Shown here: piece by piece, positions 1 through 4,532 of the stretch
How the letters are laid out: the number at the start of each line of letters is the position of its first letter
Numbering within the stretch: the stretch's first letter is position 1
Assembly (NCBI GenBank): GCA_014379785.1
Contig: JACMLD010000401.1
Coordinates: 1-5,229 of the forward strand
From: Chitinophagaceae bacterium
GTDB lineage: Bacteria; Bacteroidota; Bacteroidia; Chitinophagales; Chitinophagaceae
Length of the DNA stretch: 5,229 bases
Reading direction: 5' to 3'
The notes under the pieces: model-generated
The model's database searches: none
What the model saw: the letters and a program-made list of their open reading frames with translations, nothing else
Told to the model about the DNA's origin: nothing
Position numbers and translations under genes: made by a program

Positions 1-57
1 GAGACACATTACGTCATCATCAACGAGAAAGATATTAAGCCCGGGAGTGTGTGCCAT
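1..57 (-). CDS. Response regulator, receiver-domain N-terminus (partial, cut by window edge)
   Basis: Reading the minus strand from the ATG at 57-55 gives 19 codons without a stop, to the window edge. They contain NIFLVDDDVMCL, the first beta strand of a CheY-like receiver domain followed by the acidic cluster that binds Mg2+ in phosphotransfer. Response regulators are phosphorylated on a later aspartate by a partner histidine kinase; that residue and any output domain lie outside the window, so the class (single-domain, LytTR, NarL-like and so on) cannot be told. The start is well placed because the receiver strand begins eight residues in, as is usual. No strong ribosome binding site is visible, which is normal in Bacteroidota. 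The opposite strand is also open here but lacks any recognisable motif. The family call rests on a short motif. Confidence 0.75.
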   Translation of the reverse strand, partial: MAHTPGLNIFLVDDDVMCL

Positions 58-150
58 TTTCAGTTATTTGGAGCATCAGAATTAAACAATAAACGCAGCC
101 TTGCCTGCTGTATTGCAGGTGTACGTGGATACACTTACGGGATGGAAGAA

Positions 151-178
151 AGTTGGCAGTTGATAGTTTGAAGTTTGT
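151..178. repeat. Degenerate heptamer tandem repeat (four AGTTNNN units)
   Basis: Four consecutive seven-base units read AGTTGGC, AGTTGAT, AGTTTGA and AGTTTGT, followed by AG. Each begins AGTT and drifts in the last three bases. The block is non-coding and lies about 94 bases upstream of the response regulator start. Similar AGTTGGCAGTT-type runs are, from memory, frequent between genes in Chitinophagaceae. It is followed 20 bases later by a GTCA-type palindromic element, an order that recurs at 3924-4124. Function unknown; replication slippage or a binding array are both possible. Confidence 0.6.
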
Positions 179-198
179 AGGGGCAACCTCAGAGTGCC

Positions 199-322
199 GT
201 CACCCCGGAGCGGAGCCGAGGGGTCCCCGGCCGGCCGGAGTTGGGTCATCACCAGGAATAGCTGGGGATGTCTGCTCCTTCGCTGCACTTCGGCGCACGG
301 GGTCGGCTGCGCACGACATGAC
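199..322. repeat. Diverged GTCA-type palindromic intergenic element
   Basis: The left part (199-228) begins GTCACCCC and ends GAGGGGTCCCC, a diverged copy of the units at 3992 and 4048. The right end (about 299-322) ends CATGAC and, read on the minus strand, again starts GTCAT and continues with a GCGCAGCCGA core like the GAGC-NN-AGCGA core of the other units. The ends are therefore inverted relative to each other, as in a paired palindromic element, although the middle is poorly matched. Inside it are GGGGTCCCC (220-228) and the perfect 12-base palindrome of three CCGG blocks (227-238). The element ends two bases beyond the stop codon of the methyltransferase, so it would sit just 3' of that transcript. 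It could fold or stop transcription, but there is no T run typical of an intrinsic terminator. Confidence 0.55.
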
Positions 323-324
323 TC

Positions 325-1260
325 CTAGTAATTTCGCACCACTATTTCCCGCACAACTCCGCGCTTTGCGGCAATATTATTGATCAGACGTCGTGCATCG
401 ATCCGGGTGATGTTAAACCCCTGGTAGAGGTCGTCGAAAAAAAGATCATCTGGATTGTGATTGGTAGGATCCGAATTACTCAGCATCAGCAGTGCACCCT
501 TTTCGTGAAAATCCCGGAATCGCCGGGCAAGTTTCTGCTGGTCGAGGTCCGTGAAATCAAATTTGCTGTACGACTTGAAAACTGCGGTCTTACTGATGGG
601 TCTGTACGGCGGGTCCAGGTATACGAATGCACCGGCGCCAATATCCTTGCGGATGTCTTTGAAATGCGCCTTTCGTATGACCGCTTTCTCCAGCATTTTT
701 GAAGCAGCCAGCAGATTGTATTCGTCGCAGATAGCCGGATTTTTGTGATCTCCGTGAGGGGTATTGAAGGCGCCCTTGCTATTCACACGGTACAGGCCGT
801 TATAACAGGTCTTATTCAGAAAAATCAACTGTGCCGCCCTCGGTACCCAGGTCTCACCGTAACGGCTATACGAGATATTGAATCGCTGAAGATTATAGTT
901 ATTCCGCTGTTCGTAATAATATTCTGCTTTCTGTTTGTCGTTCAAACCCTGGTATTCCTGCTGGTAGCGGTAGAGGAACTCAATCAGCGTGGCCGGGTCT
1001 TTTTGAAGCACACGGTAGGCTGTTATAAGCTCATCGTTTATATCATACAGATAGGCACTGCCAAACTCATACGAAGAAGCGATATTGAAGAAAACCGCCC
1101 CACTCCCCAGAAATGGTTCATGATAACTGGAGATATCTCCCGAAGCCAGTTGAGCAGGGTATAGCCTGGCAAACTTTTCAAGAAGCTGACCTTTCCCGCC
1201 TGCCCATTTCAAAAATGGTTTTGCGGTGATTCGGGGAGTTAAGACAGGTTTCGTGGTCAC
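325..1260 (-). CDS. Dam-like D12-class DNA N6-adenine methyltransferase
   Basis: This 311-residue protein transfers a methyl group from S-adenosylmethionine to the N6 of adenine in a short DNA site. The motif order is that of the alpha (Dam/DpnM, D12) class: PFLKWAGGKGQ at residues 15-25 (motif X), EPFLGSG at 48-54 (SAM-binding motif I), YDIND at 72-76, a recognition region with FLNKTCYNGLYRVN, the catalytic DPPY at 216-219 (motif IV), and LSNSDP at 260-265. Length and motifs are complete, so it should be active. GATC is the commonest target of the group, but FNTPHGDHKNP replaces the usual FNVPFG stretch, so the target is not certain. The start is a GTG whose last two bases overlap the TGA of the upstream gene; no ATG lies between it and motif X. 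No endonuclease gene is adjacent, so within the window it is solitary: a housekeeping or phage-derived methylase, or one half of a system whose partner lies elsewhere. Confidence 0.93.
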   Translation of the reverse strand: MTTKPVLTPRITAKPFLKWAGGKGQLLEKFARLYPAQLASGDISSYHEPFLGSGAVFFNIASSYEFGSAYLYDINDELITAYRVLQKDPATLIEFLYRYQQEYQGLNDKQKAEYYYEQRNNYNLQRFNISYSRYGETWVPRAAQLIFLNKTCYNGLYRVNSKGAFNTPHGDHKNPAICDEYNLLAASKMLEKAVIRKAHFKDIRKDIGAGAFVYLDPPYRPISKTAVFKSYSKFDFTDLDQQKLARRFRDFHEKGALLMLSNSDPTNHNPDDLFFDDLYQGFNITRIDARRLINNIAAKRGVVREIVVRNY

Positions 1261-1622
1261 TGCCGCCTGATATTTTTGCCTTCCATCGTATTGACATAAT
1301 CGAGTGATCCGAGCCGGAATCGGAGCGGAATGGCCGTTTTCTGCTCAAAAAGCAGCTCTTTCCGGCAAAAAAAACCGAGATTTTTTGCGTAGAATGAAGG
1401 GTCCGGAACGCAAAAGTTATTCACAAAGCAGTTGAAATATGTTAGTGAAGACGTTAAGGGTCTGGACGTGGAAGCCAGGCCCACAGGCGTTATGGTTGGA
1501 ATAGTGCTGGTCAATTCAAATGGCTCAGGCACAACGGTTAGTGAAGTAGTCTGAGCGCCGGCAACCCCTGAGGCCAGGGTAAAAACCAGCACAACAATAA
1601 ATTTATAAAATCGTTGCACCAC
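1257..1622 (-). CDS. Small secreted protein of unknown function, Bacteroidota type
   Basis: The 121-residue product starts with two basic residues and a hydrophobic stretch (about residues 5-20), then AGA-Q at 21-24, a typical Sec signal peptide cleaved after residue 23. The mature part is about 98 residues: a Thr/Ser/Pro-rich stretch to about residue 60, then a region with Cys65, Cys71 and Cys86 and a C-terminal block containing GFFCRKELLFEQ and PLRFRLGSLDYVN (83-111). From memory, that block recurs in small hypothetical proteins of Chitinophagaceae; I know no function for it. It is probably periplasmic or surface-exposed. The start is GTG-GTG with no in-frame ATG upstream. Its TGA overlaps the GTG of the methyltransferase, so the two are very likely translationally coupled. 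The signal peptide and the strongly patterned C-terminus argue that it is a real gene. Confidence 0.75.
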   Translation of the reverse strand: MVQRFYKFIVVLVFTLASGVAGAQTTSLTVVPEPFELTSTIPTITPVGLASTSRPLTSSLTYFNCFVNNFCVPDPSFYAKNLGFFCRKELLFEQKTAIPLRFRLGSLDYVNTMEGKNIRRQ

Positions 1623-1716
1623 TGTATTTAGATTTGTTTGTAATTTTACGGCCTGATTTTTGTGGTTTGGGCGGCCGTTTAAAAAGGCCGCATAATTAAA
1701 ACCCCTGGACGAAATT
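1623..1716. promoter_or_regulatory. Divergent intergenic region between the secreted-protein/methylase pair and rpoN
   Basis: This 94-base gap must hold the start signals of both divergent units. On the plus strand TAGATTTG (1629-1636) fits the Bacteroidota -7 consensus TAnnTTTG, but no TTTG or TTG lies 17-23 bases upstream, so it is a weak candidate for rpoN. No good -7 box was found on the minus strand. The rpoN ATG is preceded by GGACGAAATT, with no convincing Shine-Dalgarno sequence. The GGCC blocks at 1648-1691 are listed separately. Confidence 0.4.
1648..1691. repeat. Three complementary GGCC blocks able to form alternative hairpins upstream of rpoN
   Basis: ACGGCC (1648-1653) is the exact reverse complement of GGCCGT (1673-1678), and GCGGCC (1671-1676) is the exact reverse complement of GGCCGC (1686-1691). 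The two possible 6-bp stems share the central block, so only one can form at a time. The downstream hairpin has a 9-base loop and ends 25 bases before the rpoN ATG. Direct evidence is base complementarity only; a role in rpoN expression is inference. Confidence 0.45.
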
Positions 1717-3204
1717 ATGTCATTAGGCCAAAGTTTACAGCAAAGGTTATTACAAAAATTATCTCCTCAACAGATTCAACTGATGAAGTTGTTGCAGGTC
1801 CCTACTGCCAACCTCGAAGAAAGAATCAAAGAAGAGATGGAAGAAAATCCCGCGCTGGAAGTCAGTGAAGACGGCCATGACGATTCACTTACGGAAACCG
1901 TGAAGGATGAGTTTGAATCGAGCGAAGATGATTTTGAAACAGAAGGCAGCGAAGACGAATACGATAATATTAATATTAGCGAATATGTGTCGGAGGGAGA
2001 TGACGAGGTAGGAGATTACAAATTGCGCGACGACAACTATGGCGATCCCGACGAGCAGAAGACGGTGCCTGTAAAAGTGGAAACCTCTTTTCACGAATTG
2101 CTGGCGGACCAGCTGGGGATGCTGAATCTGGATGACAGGACCAATAAAATTGCCGAACAGGTTGTAGGAAGCATTGACGACGACGGTTACCTGAGAAGGG
2201 AGACTTCTTCCATAAAAGACGATTTGGCATTTCGCCAGAACATTGATGCAAGTGAAGAAGAAATAGAATCGCTGATCGAAAAAATCCAGCATTTCGACCC
2301 ACCCGGCGTTGCAGCAAGAACATTACAGGAGTGCCTGTTGCTCCAGCTATACAGAAAACTCGGCAATGGTCGTCCCGTCGAACTGGCGATCCTGGTGCTG
2401 GAAGACTATTTTGAAGAGTTCACCAAGAAACACTACGAAAAAATCCAGCGGGGACTGAACATTGATGACGAGGGCCTGAAAGAAGTGATCAACCAGATCA
2501 TCAAACTCAATCCAAAACCCGGCGGCAATGTTGGTGGACTAAACCGTGCAGAAAACTATATCATTCCCGATTTTTTTATCGTCAATAACAACGGCAAGCT
2601 GGAACTCAGCCTGAATTCAAAAAATGCCCCGGACCTCAGAATCAGCGAAGGATACCGCGATATGCTGAAGGATTATGACAGGGGCAGTAAAAAGGACAAG
2701 CGCCAGAAAGAAGCCGTCCTTTTTATCAAACAGAAAATTGACGCCGCCAAATGGTTTATCGATGCCATCAAACAGCGGCAACAGACATTGTCGAGCGTGA
2801 TGGGAACCATCATGGATTATCAGAATGAATTCTTTATGACGGGCGATGAAACTACGCTACGTCCAATGATTCTGAAGGACATTGCAGAAAGAACTAATCT
2901 GGATATCTCTACCGTCAGCCGTGTGGCGAACAGCAAATTTGTCCAGACCGAATTCGGGACATACAGACTCAAATTTTTCTTCAGTGAATCTCTAAGCACT
3001 GACAGCGGTGAAGAGGTGTCAACAAGGGAAGTGAAAAAAATCCTAAGCGACATGGTAGAAGGTGAAAGCAAGAAAAGACCGTTGAGCGACGAGCGTCTGA
3101 CCGAACTTCTCCAGGAAAAGGGATATAATATTGCCCGCCGGACCGTGGCCAAATACCGCGAACAGTTGAATATTCCGGTAGCCAGGCTTCGCAAAGAACT
3201 CTAA
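1717..3204 (+). CDS. rpoN: RNA polymerase sigma-54 factor RpoN
   Basis: This 495-residue protein replaces sigma-70 on core RNA polymerase and directs it to -24/-12 promoters, where open-complex formation needs an AAA+ enhancer-binding protein. Region I is at the N-terminus (residues 1-48), with the glutamine- and leucine-rich SLQQRLLQKLSPQQIQLMKL stretch and the ENPALE motif. Residues 50-114 form a strongly acidic region II: 28 of 65 are Asp or Glu, against three Lys/Arg. The core-binding domain follows, with the hallmark FDPPGVAARTLQECLL at 193-208. A helix-turn-helix lies at about 385-409 (KDIAERTNLDISTVSRVAN), and the RpoN box ARRTVAKYRE, which reads the -24 element, is at 473-482. All regions are present and length is normal. 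The ATG at 1717 starts exactly at region I. The membrane protein 34 bases downstream probably shares its transcript. No activator gene or -24/-12 site was found in the window. Confidence 0.97.
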   Translation: MSLGQSLQQRLLQKLSPQQIQLMKLLQVPTANLEERIKEEMEENPALEVSEDGHDDSLTETVKDEFESSEDDFETEGSEDEYDNINISEYVSEGDDEVGDYKLRDDNYGDPDEQKTVPVKVETSFHELLADQLGMLNLDDRTNKIAEQVVGSIDDDGYLRRETSSIKDDLAFRQNIDASEEEIESLIEKIQHFDPPGVAARTLQECLLLQLYRKLGNGRPVELAILVLEDYFEEFTKKHYEKIQRGLNIDDEGLKEVINQIIKLNPKPGGNVGGLNRAENYIIPDFFIVNNNGKLELSLNSKNAPDLRISEGYRDMLKDYDRGSKKDKRQKEAVLFIKQKIDAAKWFIDAIKQRQQTLSSVMGTIMDYQNEFFMTGDETTLRPMILKDIAERTNLDISTVSRVANSKFVQTEFGTYRLKFFFSESLSTDSGEEVSTREVKKILSDMVEGESKKRPLSDERLTELLQEKGYNIARRTVAKYREQLNIPVARLRKEL

Positions 3205-3238
3205 TGCGCTAATTTCGCGGGGTATCAATTGCAGAACA

Positions 3239-3916
3239 ATGACGGATGCCCCGGTACTTACATCAGACAACAAAACAGACGAAAAAAGACATTCCGGTCC
3301 TGTCCGGTTTTTTGCGCATTTTATCTCAGTTATATTTCATCCGCTCTTTCTCCCGCTGTATGTAGCCGCATACCTGATCTTTATTCATCCTTATGCTTTT
3401 GCGGGGCTGAATGAAAAAGGCAGAATATTCAAATTCCTCTTTGTATTTATCAGCACCACTTTTTTCCCCGCCTTTGCTGTTTTGCTGATGAAGCTGCTCG
3501 GCTTTGTAGACAGCATGATGCTGCGGACAAAGAAAGACCGTATCATTCCTTACATCGTTTCGATGATCTTTTTTTTCTGGGTATGGTATGTTTCGCGGAA
3601 CCAGGGTGAAAATCCTGCGCCGCTCGTAGCTTTTCTCCTCTCCTGTTTTGTAGGGAGCATTGTGGCCCTCATGGCAAATATCTATTTCAAAATTTCTATG
3701 CACGGCATAGGTGTGGGCTCCTTTCTCACTTTTTTTCTGTGGATGCCTTTTACTGGCGACGTTCCAATGGGCATCTGGATTTCCATCGCTGTTTTGATTA
3801 CGGGACTTGTATGCACTGCGAGGCTGATCGTTTCAGATCATACAGAAAAAGAATTGTATGCCGGCCTGGTTGCCGGTACATTATGTATGTTGCTGGGGAT
3901 TTTTGTGGAAGGGTAG
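3239..3916 (+). CDS. Seven-helix membrane protein resembling the PAP2 phosphatase superfamily
   Basis: The 225-residue product has about seven hydrophobic segments (near residues 24-46, 63-86, 103-120, 127-150, 156-175, 177-199 and 205-223), so it is an integral inner-membrane protein. Three places echo the PAP2 phosphatase signature: RTKKDRIIP (96-104) for motif 1, KISMHGIG (151-158) for the PSGH motif, and ARLIVSDHTEKE (194-205) for SRxxxxxHxxxD. Both histidines (155 and 201) and Arg195 are kept, but the serine of motif 3 is alanine, its final aspartate is Glu205, and PSGH reads ISMH. It may therefore be a diverged lipid-phosphate phosphatase or an inactive relative; the substrate is unknown. 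The ATG was chosen because a soluble 23-residue N-terminus leads straight into the first helix. It lies 34 bases after rpoN on the same strand with no clear promoter between them. The PAP2 link is inferred from motifs only. Confidence 0.85.
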   Translation: MTDAPVLTSDNKTDEKRHSGPVRFFAHFISVIFHPLFLPLYVAAYLIFIHPYAFAGLNEKGRIFKFLFVFISTTFFPAFAVLLMKLLGFVDSMMLRTKKDRIIPYIVSMIFFFWVWYVSRNQGENPAPLVAFLLSCFVGSIVALMANIYFKISMHGIGVGSFLTFFLWMPFTGDVPMGIWISIAVLITGLVCTARLIVSDHTEKELYAGLVAGTLCMLLGIFVEG

Positions 3917-3923
3917 GAAATTT

Positions 3924-3955
3924 GCAAATGAGCAAATGTGTAAATTAGTAGATGT
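3924..3955. repeat. Degenerate octamer tandem repeat (four units)
   Basis: Four consecutive eight-base units start at 3924, 3932, 3940 and 3948. The first two are GCAAATGA and GCAAATGT; the next two, GTAAATTA and GTAGATGT, have drifted. The block starts eight bases after the membrane-protein stop codon and precedes the palindromic units by 36 bases, matching the layout at 151-322. GCAAATG-type runs of this sort are, from memory, common between genes in Chitinophagaceae. No function is known. Confidence 0.55.
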
Positions 3956-3991
3956 GGCGCTTCGCGCAATGTGAAGAATGTGCTGGGTGCA

Positions 3992-4030
3992 GTCATCCCG
4001 AGCACAGCGAGGGACCCCGATCATTACTCA
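3992..4030. repeat. GTCA-type palindromic unit, single copy (half element)
   Basis: This unit begins GTCATCCCGAGC and continues AGCGAGGGACCCC, GATC and TTACTC. Aligned with the unit starting 55 bases later, about 30 of 40 bases match in direct orientation. It contains its own small stem, TCCC (3996-3999) with GGGA (4011-4014). Unlike the next unit it has no inverted partner nearby, so it looks like half of an element or one left by recombination. GTCAT-N-CGAGC-N-AGCGAG elements are, from memory, widespread non-coding repeats in Bacteroidota and other phyla. Confidence 0.65.
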
Positions 4031-4047
4031 AAATGTATGGCGTCGAG

Positions 4048-4124
4048 TCATTTCGAGCGGAGCGAGAAATCCCGATCGTTACTTCGACATTAATGATCAG
4101 GATTTCTCGCTGCGCTCGAAATGA
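4048..4124. repeat. Long inverted repeat (paired GTCA-type element) upstream of the ars promoter
   Basis: The arms 4048-4072 and 4100-4124 are 25-base reverse complements with one mismatch (4060 against 4112). Pairing continues inward to 4081 and 4091, with one mismatch (4073/4099) and one G-T wobble (4078/4094), giving about 34 stem positions around a nine-base loop. Each arm carries the core CGAGC-NN-GCGAG and a nested TTTC/GAAA stem. The right arm ends two bases before the -33 box of the arsR promoter. No T run follows on either strand, so it is not a classical terminator, though a stem this long could still stall or insulate transcription. Confidence 0.85.
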
Positions 4125-4126
4125 AG

Positions 4127-4159
4127 TTTGGTTGTTTGAATTATCTAATCGTATATTTG
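4127..4159 (+). promoter_or_regulatory. Bacteroidota-type promoter of arsR-arsM
   Basis: A TTTG -33 box at 4127-4130 and a perfect TAnnTTTG -7 box, TATATTTG, at 4152-4159 are separated by 21 bases, matching the consensus recognised by the Bacteroidota primary sigma factor. A TTG at 4132-4134 gives an alternative spacing of 17. Transcription should start near 4165, leaving a leader of only about ten bases before the arsR ATG, without a Shine-Dalgarno sequence. Confidence 0.72.
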
Positions 4160-4171
4160 CGATATAAGATA
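4142..4171. promoter_or_regulatory. Probable ArsR operator overlapping the -7 box
   Basis: ATCG (4148-4151) and CGAT (4160-4163) are inverted around the -7 box, and TATCT (4142-4146) and AGATA (4167-4171) form an outer inverted pair with nearly the same centre. AT-rich dyads of this form directly ahead of arsR are the usual ArsR/SmtB-family operators. A dimer bound here would cover the -7 box and start site, giving autorepression that arsenite lifts. The dyad is seen in the sequence; binding is inference. Confidence 0.6.
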
Positions 4172-4176
4172 TTGAA

Positions 4177-4512
4177 ATGGCATTTAACAAGAAAGAAGAA
4201 TTTACACAAAAGGAGCAGGACCTGGCCGCATTCGCAAAAGCAATCAGCCACCCCGCCAGGATAGCAATACTAAAAACACTCGCACAACGCAACGAATGCA
4301 TCTGCGGCGAACTGGTAGAAATTCTCCCGCTCGCCCAAAGCACCGTATCCCAACACCTCAAAGAACTAAAATCAGCAGGACTGATCGACGGCACAATCGA
4401 CGGACCCAGAAGCTGCTACTGCATCAACTGGAAAGCTTTCGAAAAATTCAACTCAGAATTCAACTCGCTGTTCAACAACCTCAAACTCAAAAACGAAAAA
4501 GCCTGCTGCTAA
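4177..4512 (+). CDS. arsR: ArsR/SmtB-family arsenic-responsive repressor
   Basis: This 111-residue winged helix-turn-helix protein probably represses its own operon and releases DNA when it binds trivalent arsenic or antimony. ISHPARIAIL (23-32) is the family's N-terminal signature. ECICGEL (40-46) matches the ELCVCDL arsenite-binding motif, with Cys41 and Cys43 as likely ligands. LAQSTVSQHLKELKSAGLI (52-70) is the DNA-recognition helix region, and GPRSCYCIN (76-84) is the wing. Extra cysteines at 80, 82, 110 and 111 could widen the metal site. Length is typical. The ATG is set by the promoter about 18 bases upstream and by the N-terminal helix. arsM follows after 20 bases, so the two form an operon. 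Codons here lean to A and C, unlike rpoN. The assignment rests on the cysteine motif and the neighbouring arsM; a response to another thiophilic metal cannot be excluded. Confidence 0.93.
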   Translation: MAFNKKEEFTQKEQDLAAFAKAISHPARIAILKTLAQRNECICGELVEILPLAQSTVSQHLKELKSAGLIDGTIDGPRSCYCINWKAFEKFNSEFNSLFNNLKLKNEKACC

Positions 4513-4532
4513 CATTGTCAAAAAGTAAAGCC

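Noticed and set aside
1..171. Plus-strand open frame from the left edge to a TGA at 169-171 (56 codons), a possible C-terminal end of a gene
   Set aside because: The minus strand of 1-57 encodes a clear receiver-domain start, and the last codons of the plus frame run into the heptamer tandem repeat.
151..178. Short tandem repeats as a CRISPR array
   Set aside because: Units are 7-8 bases with no spacers and no cas genes nearby.
745..1164. Plus-strand open frame with hydrophobic stretches opposite the methyltransferase
   Set aside because: It is antisense to a complete, motif-bearing methyltransferase gene and shows no family features.
1885..2323. Two minus-strand open frames opposite rpoN
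   Set aside because: They arise from the acidic, purine-rich rpoN coding strand; the apparent hydrophobicity is the mirror of Glu/Asp codons.
4048..4124. The long inverted repeat as an intrinsic terminator
   Set aside because: There is no T run after the stem on either strand, and the right arm abuts a promoter.
3952..4167. Plus-strand small open frame between the membrane protein and arsR
   Set aside because: It consists of the palindromic repeats read through and overlaps the ars promoter; no protein-like pattern or start context.
3993..4394. Minus-strand open frame across the palindromic repeats and arsR
   Set aside because: It is antisense to arsR, and its other half is translated repeat sequence of the type often mis-annotated as small proteins.
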